The position numbers and the translations under genes were made by a program. Below are positions 31,496 to 47,200 of a stretch of DNA of 60,000 nucleotides, piece after piece. Under the pieces are notes generated by a model. That model had not been told where the DNA came from. It ran no database searches and saw nothing but the letters and a program-made list of their open reading frames with translations. Position 1 is the stretch's first letter. The number at the start of each line of letters is the position of its first letter. This DNA comes from Branchiostoma floridae. Its lineage: Eukaryota; Chordata; Leptocardii; Amphioxiformes; Branchiostomatidae. The stretch is from NCBI RefSeq assembly GCF_000003815.2, contig NC_049988.1, forward strand, positions 11,852,521 through 11,912,520, read 5' to 3'.

Positions 31496-32298
31496 CTAAA
31501 GGGTACTATCATATCTAGCATTATATTTGTCAAGCCTTTTCAAAACCTGCCCAACTGACTCAAGTAAATCTGGCGGCGTGTCTTTTGTAACCTCTGGCTT
31601 CTTCGTCGAGATATTGGATGTGGCGCCCCTTAATTTTGTTCCTGCACTTGATATACTTTGTTTAATAAAGACAACAAGCCCGGCATGGTTTGGATTAACA
31701 GCATGTCTGTCCTGCGCATATATATCCATGATGATGGCCATGAACATGCTTAGTAGGAAGAACTGCATCATCACCTGGTACCAGAAAAACATCAACGGAC
31801 CTAATATTCTATTTCCGTCAACAAGATCCTCGAAGTTGAAGCTACCCAACATCATAACAAGAAGGCTCTGCAAGCTTGAAGACATGTTTCTAAAACCTTG
31901 CAACTTGCTACCAAAGACCAAAGTTGCCATCACGGTGAAAGCTGTGACTATTATTCCAACTGTAACCATGAAATTTGCGACGTGTTTGAAAGATTTCTTC
32001 ATCGTTGTAGACAAGGCGTACACGTGGGAGTTGATGCGCAGTATGCGGAGAAACTTTAGAGTAGTGCAGCATATGAACAGACCCAGAAGAACGCTGTAGA
32101 TCTGGAGCCAGTTGATGGCGTCTTTATACATGTTAAAATCATCGCTACCGGCTGCTCTCTGCTCCGACAAGTCGTCAATGATGCGTTGTGTGTAGAAGTA
32201 CAAACACAGAGTGCAGAGACCGACAGCAACGGTGACCAGTTCCAACCAATTCCAGATCCCGTGTACGTATTCCAGAGGTCGGAAGAAAAGCTTCTTGC
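31496..32298 (-). CDS. Polycystin-like last exon: channel helices and C-terminus
   Basis: A long exon carrying WNWLELVTVAVGLCTLCLYF, WLQIYSVLLGLFICCTTLKF, LRILRINSHVYALSTTMKKS, FMVTVGIIVTAFTVMATLVF, the pore segment LVMMLGSFNFEDL, the last helix (FFLLSMFMAIIMDIYAQDRH) and a short tail ending LLESVGQVLKRLDKYNARYD. It corresponds to S3-S6 of PKD2-type channels. The residue matching the selectivity-filter Asp of PKD2 is Ser here. No EF hand is seen. Confidence 0.93.
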
Positions 32299-35200
32299 CT
32301 GAGGTAGAGAATGAAATACATATATATTATATAGACATATGCTAGTCATTGGTCTAGCGGATGTTCGATGTCAACGTTATGCAAACTCGAATAAACCAGC
32401 GTTTGTGGCAAAAAAATACATGCTCTGCTAGAAGAGGGGCACAACACCTTTGAAACTACTTAGCATAAGACCTTCACAGCGTTAAACCTGGCCACACATA
32501 AAATACGATTTGTGGTTCTGTAACGTTAGACAACAGACTTTCTCACCTTCTTCAAAAGCGAAATACAGAAGAAAAAGCACCAAACAGCTCCTCAGAAAAA
32601 GCAGTAAGACGGCATCGTGTTGTATCAGACGCACGGTGACGACTTCAGTACTTGTAGAAGCTGCTCCTAGATTGTTTAACTCCACTACCATTGATATGAT
32701 AGAAAACAGGTTCACATGTGGGTTGTACAGTGTGAATTCTACAAAAACTGCACGGGTCTTATCGTCCAACCAGTTGTGTTGTTGTAAGTAGGCGGCCATG
32801 TTTAAACTAGACTGGTTTGTTGTTCCCAGAGAGGCGATGAAACCGCCTCCACGGTAGGTGCCATGTTGTCCAACATACGGGAACCCTAGGTATTTAAAGA
32901 AACAATTGACATACAATGCTTTAAAATACATTTATAATATTTTTGCTGGCGGATGTTGAATTCCTTTTTAGTAATAATTAGGTTGTATAGTCGTCGGACG
33001 CAAAATGGAGGGTTTACCGTAGCCATCTGATCACCTGTGAAATTTACTCGGTGTAAGTCCAAGTCTATCATTTGATGGGTAGAAATGCAAGCATTGGTAA
33101 TTTTCCATGGTTTCATTCACAAACAAAAACTAGCCATATTTGAAAAGGAACTTAAAGCATACCGGTTGCGAAAGACATAGCTGGAGTATATTTCCACATA
33201 TCTTGCACGTGAAACAGATCTGTACCACAGTCAGTATAGTTGAGAGATATCGTAGCATTGGAAGGTACGAATGTATCGTTATATTTATCATTCTTGGTAG
33301 AGTTGTAAAAAATCCAGCCTTGGTTGAAATTCCGCTTTTCAGATTCACCGTCCGAGTACGCCAAGGTACACCAAGATCCTACTGGCAGCATATTTAAGGG
33401 CATCTCACAATGGAAATCTAAAATTTAAAGATAACGGAATTTATGACATGGTATGATATTGCATACTTAATATCATATCATATTATTATGACTTTTTCAT
33501 CATTTTTCTTAGTATGAAACCTAATCAGTGCTGGCATATTCCATGATTAAATTTTTGTTCAAATTCTAGAATTTTCAGTCGCTCGTTAATGTTTTCTGAT
33601 GACGTTTATGTTTACAATTAAAAACGTTCTTGATGTAACTATTTACTTCTTTGCTTAAAGGGGCACTTACCTCTTTTCAACCTGACCTGTCGTAGTTTTA
33701 CCGGTCCGAGCAAGTATGAGAGACATAAAATATCTTTTGGTTTGCCTCCGTCGTTACACAATGTGACTGTATACATCGCAGGGATAAAATGTATAGTGAG
33801 CCAAGTCCAAAATGACGAGAGGTCCTTGACCTGCAAAAGAATATCAGTGTATTCTATAGGTCTTTAAGTCCAGCACAATTTACTGAATAATTTAGACAAT
33901 CTTGTAGGTTAAACCAAGTTCAACATCAATATCAATGATTGTACTCTTAATGACACGATATGACATTGTGACAAAATATGACATTGTGACGTCACAATAC
34001 GTCAAAACGATATTAAAATTACAGAAAATATAAAACTTTACTAGTTCATTATCCCATCCAAATTTGGTGATCGTAACCGAAGCCGTTTTGAAATTACGAG
34101 AAGGGGGAGGGTCCCCGAAATCCCAAAAAAGCCCACTGTAGATAGAGTTAACACATAATGTAGGCTTTACCAGTGTGAAACTGACGTCTCCACCACCAAG
34201 TATAACATTCTGTACATGTTGAGTCATATGGTAAGCCATGGGACTTCTTTCAATGTACGAAGTCATCATGAGAACAGTGAAGAACACCGCGAACACAAGA
34301 ACCTCGAGAACAACTCTTCGCCGTTTTCTCTTCTCTCTTTGTTCAGTGAGGGTGGTCTCAATAGACGATGAGCCTTTGACACCAGCCGGGGTCTGTAATG
34401 TCGTTATTGATACATTCTTACTTAAAAAAAAAACAAAATATATTTTGTATCGCAAATCAGAAAGAGGAATTCAAGGGGCTTATGGCCAGACATGCAAATT
34501 CTGGATAGACCTAATTAGTGTGTTATCATATTGTTAAAACGACCTCTTTCATATGGTGAATTACCCAAGAAGATATCAATTAGCTACACTGGTTGATGTG
34601 TTTTTCTTCTTTCCCGGTTGCCTTACAACAAAAGATATTGTGATTCAATCTACAATTGACAGCGTCGCTCATATAAAAAGTTAGGGCATAATACCTTTTT
34701 GTCTTCGAGATTGAGGTGACTTTGCTTATCTTTCTGGAAATATCGCATGAATCCTGTGGCCGTCGTTGAAGGGTTGGGACTATTTAGGGTCGCCTTTTAG
34801 TAAAGAAACAGTCACGACATGACACACTTAGTTATTTTCATTTGTCCAGCGTAATTATAATAAAGATGTTATTAAATAAAACTACAATATAACAAATTAA
34901 CTAGAACGCCAAGAGTCGTAAAAAAATTGAAATGATACGATTCAGAAAACTTCTGATGTATTTATGAGCACAAAATACCTGCAAATATTCCTCGTCTTTG
35001 TCTAAAGATGAGGGAGGTGGATCCTCGTCTTCAACTGGCCTCTGTATTATTGTCAATGAAAGGCAGCAAAATTAGAACTCATATTACAATTATAAATATG
35101 CCCATGGGGCCCGCCACTGTAAGTAAAGAACTTATCGTACAAGTACGAACATTTTTAGATAATGTTTTCGATGTCGATTCTAAAAATCATAAGACATATC

Positions 35201-38200
35201 ACATTGTGACGTCATTAGATTAGTCTAATTTATGCATATTTGATTATAAAAAGATATGCTGACTGAAATTTTTTATGTAGGAAAATTGCAATAATGTAGC
35301 AAAAAATTAATGATATCTTTGTCATAAAGAAAGATTGTTTTCTTGATATCAAAAAAATTGTTACCAACTAACCAACTTAATCTTAGCAAACGTGAAAAAA
35401 AAACAGCTGCTAGTCTTTCAGACGATATGCGACATGGAAGTTTGGCGAGCCTACCAGACCACCCCCCACCAAGCACCCCCCCCAGCACCCCCACCCCCCC
35501 ACAGGTCTGATAAGTTAATCACGTCAGGTAAATACATCGAAATATTAAATATTTCGTAAATAAGTGGGTCGCCTTGTAAGTGTGTGTGTGTGTGTTGCTC
35601 AAACCATAAATTCACTCTTTGTAAGATATGTTTTATTATGTGAGTCTAAGTTAGTATTGTTGATCCATGGATTTCTTAGCTAGAATGTACACGTTAACAA
35701 AAAACAAGAATGGGGGTACCTTGGCAAGTAAAGCAAACACAAGTGCAATGGAGAGCAGTTTGAATGGTTGCATCAAGAATACGTCAGTGACAAACGTCGT
35801 CAAAAACGTCGCGACCCAAGCTTCTGCCTTCGCACGTCCGAAACTCAGCGTGTACAGGACGGTGAAGAACGCCGCCGTGAAGCCTGCTGCCCAGAGCAGT
35901 AGCCATGCTGTAGGAGTAGAATAAATCAGCTAAAGTAACACCGTTGAAGAGATTCATTAGTCACGCATGTACGCCGTTAATAGAGTTGAAAGCTGCTAAG
36001 CTGAACCGCAACGATGGCTGGGAGCTGCCCAAGTCCTACTTACCCCGACTCTGCAACTCTCGCAACTCTCGCGAGAACTAGATCACTCCGTGAGCGAGAT
36101 GGACTGATAGCCATAAAAAGTCGGAGGTACTAGGTACGTGTTTTACCTTCAAAAAGTAGTCACTGCTTGATGAAAACTATACTAACAAAAGTAATATGCT
36201 TTACACGAGTCAATGATTAACAAAATACACCACTTTAACTTGTTATTGTTAACGGCTGTCAACAGAAAATAAATCATATCGCACGTATCAATACAAATCA
36301 GATGGCACTGCCCTACTGTATAAAAGATTAAAACATCCACGCACCAATATAAATTATCCACCATGGAAGGAAAAACTTGGTATTGTTTTCCAGTTCGTTG
36401 GTCTTTGCATTTGGAAAAATGGGCTTCTCCCTGCCTGTCGATGTTCTGTCAGAATCTACTGACGGACCGCTGGAAAACTGAGGGAACCTCTGGGCTTTCA
36501 CCCCATACGACCATGCTGTTGGGACATCTGGATCGTCGCTGGAGGCTGTAATGGCTATTGTGTTGTCTTCAGATTTACTCCGCGTGCCTGTTGTATTTGC
36601 CTTTTTATCTTTAATGTCGGGCTTCGTTGTCGAGTCGGAGTGTCGAAATAAGAAAACGATGAGCAGATTGACGGGCAAGATGATAACTGCGCTCTGGATG
36701 CTGATTATTACCTGAAAAAAGATTATATTATGCAATATTACTGCATAGTAATCAGTCAACTTTATCAGAAATGGTCCTTGTTGGGGATAGATGCGAAAGT
36801 TTATTTTCTTGCAAATTATATACAAGAACGTGAAATGGAAACTAAATATAGGTGGAAGATCTATTGGCAATACAATGTACACAAGTCGATAAAGATATGG
36901 GATTTACTTTCAGACTTTTCTTTCCTCTGCGAAGAGTGATGGATGTCATCACTCGACTAGTCCGGAAAAAAATCTCATGACTTTTAATTAGTTGTAGACA
37001 TGTTGATATTGTTTACCTGGGTGTCTAATAATAACCTCTATAAACGTAAATAAAATATCGTTTCTTAATTTTACAACCAACACATCTATTATAAGATTTT
37101 TTAAATGGTACTGTATCTACCTCTGCCCAGGAAATAGGTGAATTGATGATCAGTCCCGCGAATCGGATCGGGGCCGGCGGGTCAAAATCGTCATCTCGAC
37201 CGAAGAACATGATGTTGGTGAGCATGGTGCTGTAGAGCAGCGTCAGGCAGCAGGACAGGCGCTGGACACGGGTGAACGGGCTCCGAGCAGGGCGGCCCAG
37301 GACTGAGAACCATACATGGTCATCGTTCATGTCCCTGTTAAAATAAAAAGTTGATGGGTCGATATATATAAACTTGAAAGGAAAACTTGTAAAAAAAACA
37401 TTTTGATAAGATAATACTATATGTAGCATAATACAATTTGGTACCCCATCAAGTATGATTAAAAAACTAAAATGTTGTGTACTGTCTTATAAGCTTTATA
37501 GGTAGAAAATGTTACAAAATGGTTAACTTTAAGGATCAACTACGCAGATAAATTATTTCTACCGTGCCTTCATTAACTTACCTTCCGCTTTTGGCTAGGA
37601 ACAGGTTACGGAAGGAACTTATCTCGTCTGGTTCAGCTTTAGGAAGGACCCGATGGACTTTACCGTCGTCTTCATCTGCCGCCAGCCATCTTTATTAGAT
37701 ATTGATTAAAATCAATATTGGTTATTTAAATTAATTCTATTTATTGATATTTCAGACAATGCAATTAATGGTAAAAGGGTAAACCCAGCTCAACTCAGCC
37801 GACACATACATTCATTTAAACTTCTCATAGAATACACATAATCGGCTCAAATGGTTAGTGTATATACTTCAAGTGATACAACAAGGTCAAGGCTAAAGAC
37901 AAATCTTCTGGAGTAGAACATAAGTTAAACTTGATATACAGGTTTGGAACTTGAGTGTAAGAGTACACATACAGGTTAAATTGATAATGTAAAAGTTACT
38001 TATGCAAAAACCTCTTCCCCTAATGAAAACACTTGTAGTTCACGATTTTGACTTCCAACCAGAGGCTTACCTGTTGCACAGAAAAAAGCTGGTCTCACCA
38101 GACCCTCTGTTCGTCACGACTATCTGCCTCAGGAACCTAATATAGAAGCAGAATAAAACTATAATTCGTAGCTTTGCTGCTATACCTCTTCAGCATAAAG

Positions 38201-41200
38201 AATATACGGCATTTTAGCACTCTATGATACACCCATATGGAAGCTGAACGAACGACACGTTGTCTCACGGGCCCGTCAGTTCCCCTGCAGTACCAAGGAA
38301 AGTCGGTGCTAGGGGGACCAAAATCTAATCATTTCTAGCTTTCGTCACAGCACTCCAACACACCAAGTGTGAAACCAATCCATCAAGCCATTTTTAGTTA
38401 TCTTGTTCACAGTACAGACAGAAACGCAAACGCTGTTGAAAACATGAACCCTATGAAATATTCATGAATCCTTCTGCTATGGATTGATAACAAGTTACTT
38501 ACCATCCGGGGCTGTTACCGCTACTGTCGTGCAACACACGCACGTGACTTAGACCTCCCAGTGGTCGCTCTGTAGACACAAGAAAGGAATCCACGCTGCC
38601 CTTCTCAAACAGAAACCGTGTTCGGTCACGAAGAATAAAAGTATCGGCTTCTTCATATAGGCTATTAAGCGCTATCTTCACCTGAAATCAAAGAAAGTTT
38701 TGTATGCCGGGATTATCATTTTGCTGTTCTACTTGATAAAACAAACTAGTTAAAGAACTGACCTTTTCAACAGCAATTTTATATTATAATCGTATAGGCC
38801 TGATAAAATAGCCTGATGAAATTATACCATTTATTATTAACAACTATTCGTCTTAGGGTCGTGATGACTATCATCCAAAAATCCAACGATTTGAAAGAAT
38901 TTACATCATTACCTTAAATGCTCATGTTGCCAATACCTTTCACAACCATTGGAATATTTTAACGACCATAGAAAAAACTTTATCAATAAACACGGGATAC
39001 AATCGGGATACAATCTACAACTGTTTAAGTCAAGGGTTAACACACATCTTTCTTCACTATACAGTATTGTAACCCAAAACGTCTAAGTGGCTCCAACAGC
39101 CTTGTTTTGCGGTAAACTTTAAGTAAATAATAAAAAAAAAAACAGTGGGAAGGAAGGTTAATAGCATTTGATTGCAATGCCCTGTATTGCATTACCTCTG
39201 CTGTGGTGCCAGCGTTTGTTCCGAATCCAGTATAAACAGTGATGATGTACTGACATTCCTTCCGGCAGTTTAGCACATGGCCGGGTAAGATTCCGACTCC
39301 CGCCTGGATAAACCAAAAATGATTTAGCCAACTCAACTGTTCTTGGTCCATTTACTCTTATTAGTCGAAATGCATATGTATTATAATTGACTTAACATTG
39401 ATATTTTCAAATTGATACACTACACTGAAAACAGAATGATAAATACCTTCTGCACATCTTTTCGATCAGTTTTCCTTGACCAAACGACGCCGGGAAGATA
39501 TAAAACAAATACTGTCAAAACCACGATGAGACCTATTGGGTTTTCCAGTAAAAGTTTTAAGTCCGCCAAAACTTCAGGGATCTTCAGAGGGTTTGGCGCA
39601 ACAAAGGCAGCAAATTTGGTGAGGTGGTTACACCGGCAATGGATATGTGTGATGTTGGAGAGCAGACCTTCCTGTAAAAGAATGAAGAACTGGTTTGTAA
39701 GTAGTTTTTTTTGTGTGTGCATTTTCAGATAAGTTGCAATATATTTACAGCCATATACTAACAAACATTGAGCTTTTTAAAAGCATCCTTAAAAATATAA
39801 TTCAAAAAGCCTTGAGAAAAAGTCATCAGTAAAATAATACTATACTTTAAAGTTATATAACTAACCAACCTGGCAGCCGTCAGTCTTCCATAAATGTATG
39901 TCTTCGTCAAAAAAGACACAAACACTTTCAAAGACGTAGAGAGTAAAATTAACCATCTCTTGCCAAGCTAAGTCTTCTTCGGAGCCAAATCTGACACCTA
40001 AAATAAAAAAGTGAGGTGAGATGAAATGCTGCTAAAATTGAAGTGAAGAGCTACGATAGTCAAATCTTGAACGTATCGTCAATCTTTAATCTGAATTGAG
40101 TAAATTGTATAGCAAAAATATCCTATTTCCAGCATACATCTGATTGTACTGCTATAGTGCTTGTCGTACACCTAGACTTGTTTCTTACGTATATCGTGAG
40201 CAAGTGACATATGCTTTAGATTTTACCAACAATGAAACTTTAATTAAGTTATAATTACTGTTATAGGATAATGCCGGATAGCATTTACCAATGTGATATG
40301 GAGTCAAATTGTCCACATCAGACTGGGTTATGTTTACTTCCTGTGCTGGAAGCAGCCACTGGTAGGAACTGGAGTTAAGAAACGTTCCATTCGTCCAAGG
40401 AATGGACACTATCTGATCATTTGGTAAGGGTAAAACAGCTGTCCAGTTGTAGACATCAGGTGTTGGAGGTCCATCAGTCTTGAGAAACAATGAAATGTCT
40501 TGGGGAAAGACTGTGTTGTTGAAGATAAGACTGAAGCTTAAAGCTTCTTGTGCTCTCTTAACATAGAACTGAAAAATCTGTTGTGAAAACAATGAAAAAT
40601 ATTTAAAGTAACTTATAATTGAATAAAAAACGAGATACAAAAATCCGAATTGTTTATCTGGGAAACATTACAATTACATAATATACATAATCATAGTTCC
40701 GATTGTTGTTTCAATTAACATACCGATCTTTAAATGCATGTGATATCGAAAAAAAAACTTTTTAAAAAAGTTTTTTTTTCGTCTCTAAGCTCAATCTGTG
40801 TTTACACAACTTAAATTACATCGTCTTAAATTCTTTATTTTAGTAATCCAGGCTGCTTTAATGTGAACCTTTTTTTTAGAAATCTCACTCGAACGTTAAA
40901 ACAGTGGTATTAACTACGCATTCAACAGTTATGCACGCACAAGATAAGCATAAGAAACTTTTATCAGATACGTACAACTTGAGAAGCTCCGTTAAAAACT
41001 TACTAAACTTATAACAATATAATAAATGCTTTTCACCATCTGTTAGACACATTTTTAACAGACTTACCGTCATGTTACCTAGAAGTGCAGATGCCTCAAA
41101 CACATACATTGTTTCTTCTAAACTATTGTTCTTTCTTCGAGTTAAGATGTCGATCGGCTCCATCAAACCGGAAACAGGAATAGTAACTTTTCCGCATTTT

Positions 41201-44200
41201 AGATTCAGACCAATGACGTCAGAGCGAATAGTATGAGAGTTGTTGGAGTACTCATATGGATTGAAGTTGGACTCTAAAAACTAAAAAAAAAATTGTTATT
41301 GATATACACATCTGCCAACCAAAGACCACGTCTTAAATATGATTTATTCTATGTGAGTGTTCCACTGTAAAATGATGACTGTATGTTTGAAGGCGCCAAA
41401 CATCAGCATTGCTACTTTGAAATCCCTATCTATATTGCCTTATTACAATTTCATTAAAGTTACAAAAAAAGTACCGTCCAACGTCCTATACGTCATGTAT
41501 CTTTTGTTGTGTTTTAAAAGATTTTTGAAAGATTTTTTTTACGTTGGTACCTTTACGTTTTACTGTCTAAAATTATAAATGGACCAAGCTTTGCACAGAA
41601 ATCGCCACTTTGATTGCACGATTTTAAATGGTTATAATGTGATTGTAATAGGCCATATAGAAAATGCAAATAGGGAATAAAATACCTGGATCCCAACGTT
41701 TTCCTCCGATGAACAGTTACCCTTTAGTAGAGCGGAGTATGATGGTACCCTGGCTAAAGAGTTGCTGACTCCTCTGACGTGGTAGACCTTTTCCGAGTCA
41801 TCGGTTTGGTTTTCTCGCTGAATTCGAACGTGCATCTATGAATAATATTCCAAAATACATAATTATTTACAATATTTATAATTTTTAAAATACACCATTA
41901 GCACAATAAGTGTATATCAAAAGGTATGAAGTGGTACACCATCTTAAGCTTGAATTCTGCAATGTTGAAATGATAAATCCGGACATTCAAAGAAGACTGA
42001 TGAAATCCTTAGCCTTGTCGTTTCCAAGATAAAGGATATTAGATATTTTCATCGATGTTTATAATCATTGAGTTTAACTGTGTCTTGCCTGTACCGAGTG
42101 AACAATGTGAGTTAAATGATATTCGGCAACCATCTTGGCTGAGCAAGATTGAAACGTTCTCAAATGAACAGTTTATTTAAGAGTATTTGATATATACCTG
42201 ACGCGAGAAGATGTCAGCAAAGATCTGTCTATCGGGGTACTCCGGGAAAAGGTTGTTCAGGTACAAATCGTCCATGATGTCCAACGCTTCAAACCCGATG
42301 GTGGTGGCCTCTTGGTTCTACGTGGTTACAAATACGCTAAGTTATCGTCATTATTCTGAATTTTCCATATCACCAAACGACGACGACAATAATCAATCAG
42401 AAGACTATAAAAATTATATCAGTTACAAGGAATGAGCAGATAGAGCCAGTTGAATAATATGAATCTATAGATGTCTAATATCTTACCAGATTATATCACA
42501 AGAATTTAGTTGAACGCGCGCATCTTTTTTGTTGTCATCTAGCTTCTAAGACAATACAATCTAAAACCCTGTTTCCTTCAAGCATGACATATTGCTTACT
42601 TTGAGCAGTTTAGTTGTGTAAGATTCTCCGGCTTGATGCTCCAACGCAGCCATTTGATGAGATGCCATGAATACGTTCACAATCCCTAAGTGAATAAATA
42701 CAAGAGTCTTTTGCAATAAAATCCAATCTACTTTTTCTAACATTAGTTTTAAAAGACCATTAAAAGCATTGAATCTGCATATTCATGTAATATAGGTCAT
42801 CTAAAAGATACTCTCAATGAAAAAAAATATCGTGCACAACAAGAAGCAGACACGCACAAAAACACTTACCGGTAAAAATTATTGCTGTTAATCCGTTAAC
42901 TTCCTGTACAGATATCATTGTCAGGTTTCTTGATAGGTCTCTTGTTTTGTTAAATGATGATTTTAATGTGTGGCCTGCTATCACCTGTAAAGGTACAATT
43001 AAATATTACAGTTCAATTGTTAGCACACCTCCTATTCAAAAGATAAAAGGGCTTAATGCAGAGAAATTTACACATTTCCTTGATGTTAACATGTTACATT
43101 CATCTAGGCAGAATGTATTGATAAATAATGAAAGAAAATTCACAATGATCAAAGAAAAAAATGGTACTATGTAAATAAAGTTATTTTATATAGTTACCTG
43201 TGACTGTTCTGATAGCTGATAAGTGGCATTCGTTACCATGACAATGGACAGAGCCACACCCAAGATGGTCTCTTTATCGTTTATTGGCACTGTCCATAGT
43301 CCGTGTATTATTTTGTCTGTTATCTGCATAAATAATGAAGAGATAGAAATATAAACATGTTTTATGCCTCCTTTTTTCATTCCATTATTGCAAAATATAA
43401 AATATGACTACTGCAACATTACATCTTGTCGAGGGCTATACCGGTCATTCCATTACATAACGGTCAAAATTTAAATGTTACCTCAATTGTGTCGTGCCCA
43501 TTGTGCGTCAGGTATCTTGTCACATATGAGGCAATAACAGATCCTGTCAGGGCCGTTTCCAAGTCCCTTGTATGGAGCAGTGAAAAGAAGGTGCCATTTG
43601 GGTATGTCATGAAGCCATCCATGTATTCTTCGAATTGAGAGATACTGGGAAAACGTATCTGTAGGGGATAATATACTATATTTCATTTTTTTACGGAACA
43701 CAACTGGTGAAGAAATAGATTGTATGAAACCTGATATCTAATTTGTTGTTGTACAATAGTATTTGATATATTTGTAAAGAGAGAGAGAGAGAGAAAGGGT
43801 TAGAAAGCTTTATTCCCAAAAAGTTACATAGGGTACAGTGCATAAAGTAAGAAGATTTTTCAAATCGTATTATACTTTGGGGAAATTCAAAAACAGATAG
43901 CAAACATTAGCGTAGTCCTAAATGCATGCACACGTAAGACATAATTTTTCAAGACATTTTTTCAAGCATCAAGGTGTTCTAAAAAAAGACACCCATAGCA
44001 ATTTTTCGTCTTTGAATTAATGGTGTCCATAGCTAAGTTCAGCCTTCTGACGTAACACAAACCTGAACTGGCGGCATATCAAACTCGATGAACCTTCCGT
44101 CCACAGAGGAGACACGGACGTGAACAATGACGTCACCAGGAAACACGTCGAGCATAAATGTATAAGGAACCTAAGAAGGACAAATAATAAGACCTTAGAT

Positions 44201-47200
44201 TACAGGCGAGTCTTAATAAGCAAAAGTAAGTAACGAAATGTTTACTGATGCTTATAAAAATAATACGAAATTTCTTGCCTCCCTAAAATGTTTGTATTTT
44301 CTAATTCATTATTGCCAGTTTCTCACTGGTTCAAAGTACTTTTTAACAGACTCCTTCATAAGACAATGACAACATGCTCACAGTGGAAAATAGAAGGCAG
44401 AAAGTGATATAACCTTTCATAGAATCTTTCTGGGACCTTTGAACTAACTTCCTGTCAGTTTCAAGGGAGTACACATTATCTTAAGCTGTACAGAAAAAAA
44501 GGAGCAAAGAGAATGAGAAAAAAGAAAAAAATAATCGTCCAGGAAGATGATTATCTTACCCAGTAACGAAGAGGTTGTCTGGTGTATGCAATGTCCACAG
44601 GTGGAGTATTTCCAGGAAACCTAACATCAGCCAGGTTACCTGTGTCCGTAACTTGAACCAGTGTAAACTCTGTCTCAACCGGACCCAGTGGATCGGTGAA
44701 CTCTGAAGTATGAGAAACAAATATAAATCCCCATTTTCTACAAAAAGTGATATTTAAGTAATTTTTAGATTTTGCTATCCTCCCTCCGACAATAAAAATT
44801 ACGACCAAATCGCGAGACAAAGAATAAGGTTAAAACTTTTTTTGGGTGGGGTGTTCAAAATGTTAACATCACTAATCAAAACATCCTTAGAAAAATCGAA
44901 AAATTAAAAAGAAATAAAGAAAAGTTAATAAGCATGTGGTTATATAATTCCCATATCAATTTTCAAATGGTTTAAACTTCAGAAATATTCTCCTGTTAGG
45001 GATTCTTTTCTACGGAAGTAAATCTTAAAAATGAATAAAATAATGGTCTGTTTAATCTTACTGCACAGCAAATGTTTACAGAAAGTTGAATTTTGTAGTG
45101 AATCTAAATAAATGTTTTATCTTATTTAAAATTGTATGTTACGCAACATGGCATTTAATGCGCATTGTATGAACTTTTAATCAAAACTATGATCACGAAA
45201 ACATATACCTTCACATTGAGCGCAGAATTTGTCGACCAAAGCTATACCGTCCGCCGGGAGAAGGGAACAGACCTCCGAATAGTCATCGTTTTGTGATGAC
45301 GGGGCAGAGGGATTGGCGTAGACACGAAATCGCCACTCTGAGATCCTTCTCTGGTCATCTGACACATCAGTTAAACGGATAGTGTAAAATCCGTCAACCT
45401 GGAAAGAGATAACACCGGATGTTGTGAATCAGTAAAAGAAGTCTCGACCTAGTTCTCGCAACTCTCGCGAGAACTATGTCGCTCCGTGAGCAAGATGGAC
45501 TGATAGCCTTGGAAAATTTGGAGATACGTGCGTTTATCATTGAAAAGGAGTCACTAATTGATGAAAATGCTATTATCTGTGTACATACGTGACTGATGAA
45601 TCACTTCAAAGAAAAAAGCAAAAGTTCGTAAATCTTGTAATATCAATTCAGGTGTAGGTGTCCGTGGTTTGACTAATGATCGACCGCGTCTTGTTCTCTA
45701 GTAAAGTTTTAGTGTTACTAACATTTTTTTCTGGTATTAACATACTAACGTTATAAAGATCTCATGAACTTGTTTTATATGACAGGGTGAAAGTATCTCG
45801 AAAGATCTAGATATCGAAACAAATATGCGATCCAATAATAGTATATGACATAGAATCAATATAATACGCTGGAGGCAAAAATCGGAGTACGTACCTGGAA
45901 TATACCTTCGGGAATCCGCACTCTAGTGTCAGAAACAATTTTAGCCAAATCCCAATTTTGCAGCGGGAAGCCGATGGGATGCTCCACTAAACTGAACTCC
46001 GTTGTACCCAGGATTTCAGAAAGGGTGAGCAGCTGTAGTGGCTTGGCTTGTAACGTATTGCCAATATCACAGTTTTCTTCACATCTTTATAAAAAAAGTT
46101 TTGTCAGCTCAGTAACATTTACATGTACATGTCGAGTAGTTAATGTTGTTCTTAAAGTAAACATAAATGTTCTGACATTTTTTTTTATTATTTGGAGGAA
46201 ACATGCCAAATAATTCAAATGATGGAAATGTCAATTTAACTCTACCTCCATTATTACGGGGCATCTACATCTTTGGGTACGTCGTTTTATCATATGAACG
46301 ATTTTCAATCAGAATAAAAAGAAAAGGTCGCCTTCCGTTTCATAACCTATTGGTGTGATTACAATTACTTCAATTATTCAAATAATTTCCAAAGAACCGA
46401 TTAAAAATTGATAATTATACAATGTGAACCAATGTGTTAAATTACAGTGAAACTAAAATAGTAATATGAATATCTTATGTATGGAAATATATCATTAAGA
46501 AAATATATTCCACATACTCCAGTGTGAGACCTGGTAAACTCCCGTTCGCTACCACATGAAGTACAGTGTACGCTTCCTGATGAGGTGAACCAACAGCTTT
46601 GACATTGACACTAATGTTCACGACAGCACCCAAGGGACGTTCTGGAAAATATGTTGGGGACCCGTACAGTAGCTCTTGCGGGGGTGAACTGCTTAGCTTC
46701 GTTCCCAGCACGTGACAACAATCTGAAAGAAGATAATACATAACTATAAAATATGATTCTTTACCTTGTAATTGTTGGTTTTAAGTTGATGAGGAAAAGG
46801 CATTACAACTATACTTAATTAAACAATGCCAGCGGATTTGATGATTTAGCGACCTCCTTGTTGGTCATTACTCAAATGGTTGGATTGTCAGAATTTATAG
46901 GAGTAAATTGAGAAGTGTTTTTGGAAGATAATCGTTGGTATAGATATCATTCTCACACAATACCATACAAACACATATCAAGCTACAGCTACATATTCAA
47001 CATTACTAAGAATGAGCATAAGCCGAACAAATGTATATATTTGAGTAGTTTTAGAACCCATATTTCTTATTAGTCTTAGAAACATGTCAATAAAAATGTG
47101 TACTGTATTACGACCTTTGTATCTATATGCCATGGGCATGAATGTTAATAAAGGCTATTATTATTATTATTATCATCATCATCATCATTATCATTATTAT

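Noticed and set aside
31527-32099. 190-codon plus-strand frame
   Set aside because: Antisense shadow of the polycystin channel exon, which carries clear family motifs on the minus strand.
33892-34170. Extension of polycystin exon 37 past its donor
   Set aside because: The extra frame lies in a dispersed repeat also found near 50.7 kb, and the GTAAAG donor at 34170 joins exon 38 in phase.
40749-40781. Poly-A/poly-T palindrome
   Set aside because: Low-complexity sequence; chance pairing of homopolymers.
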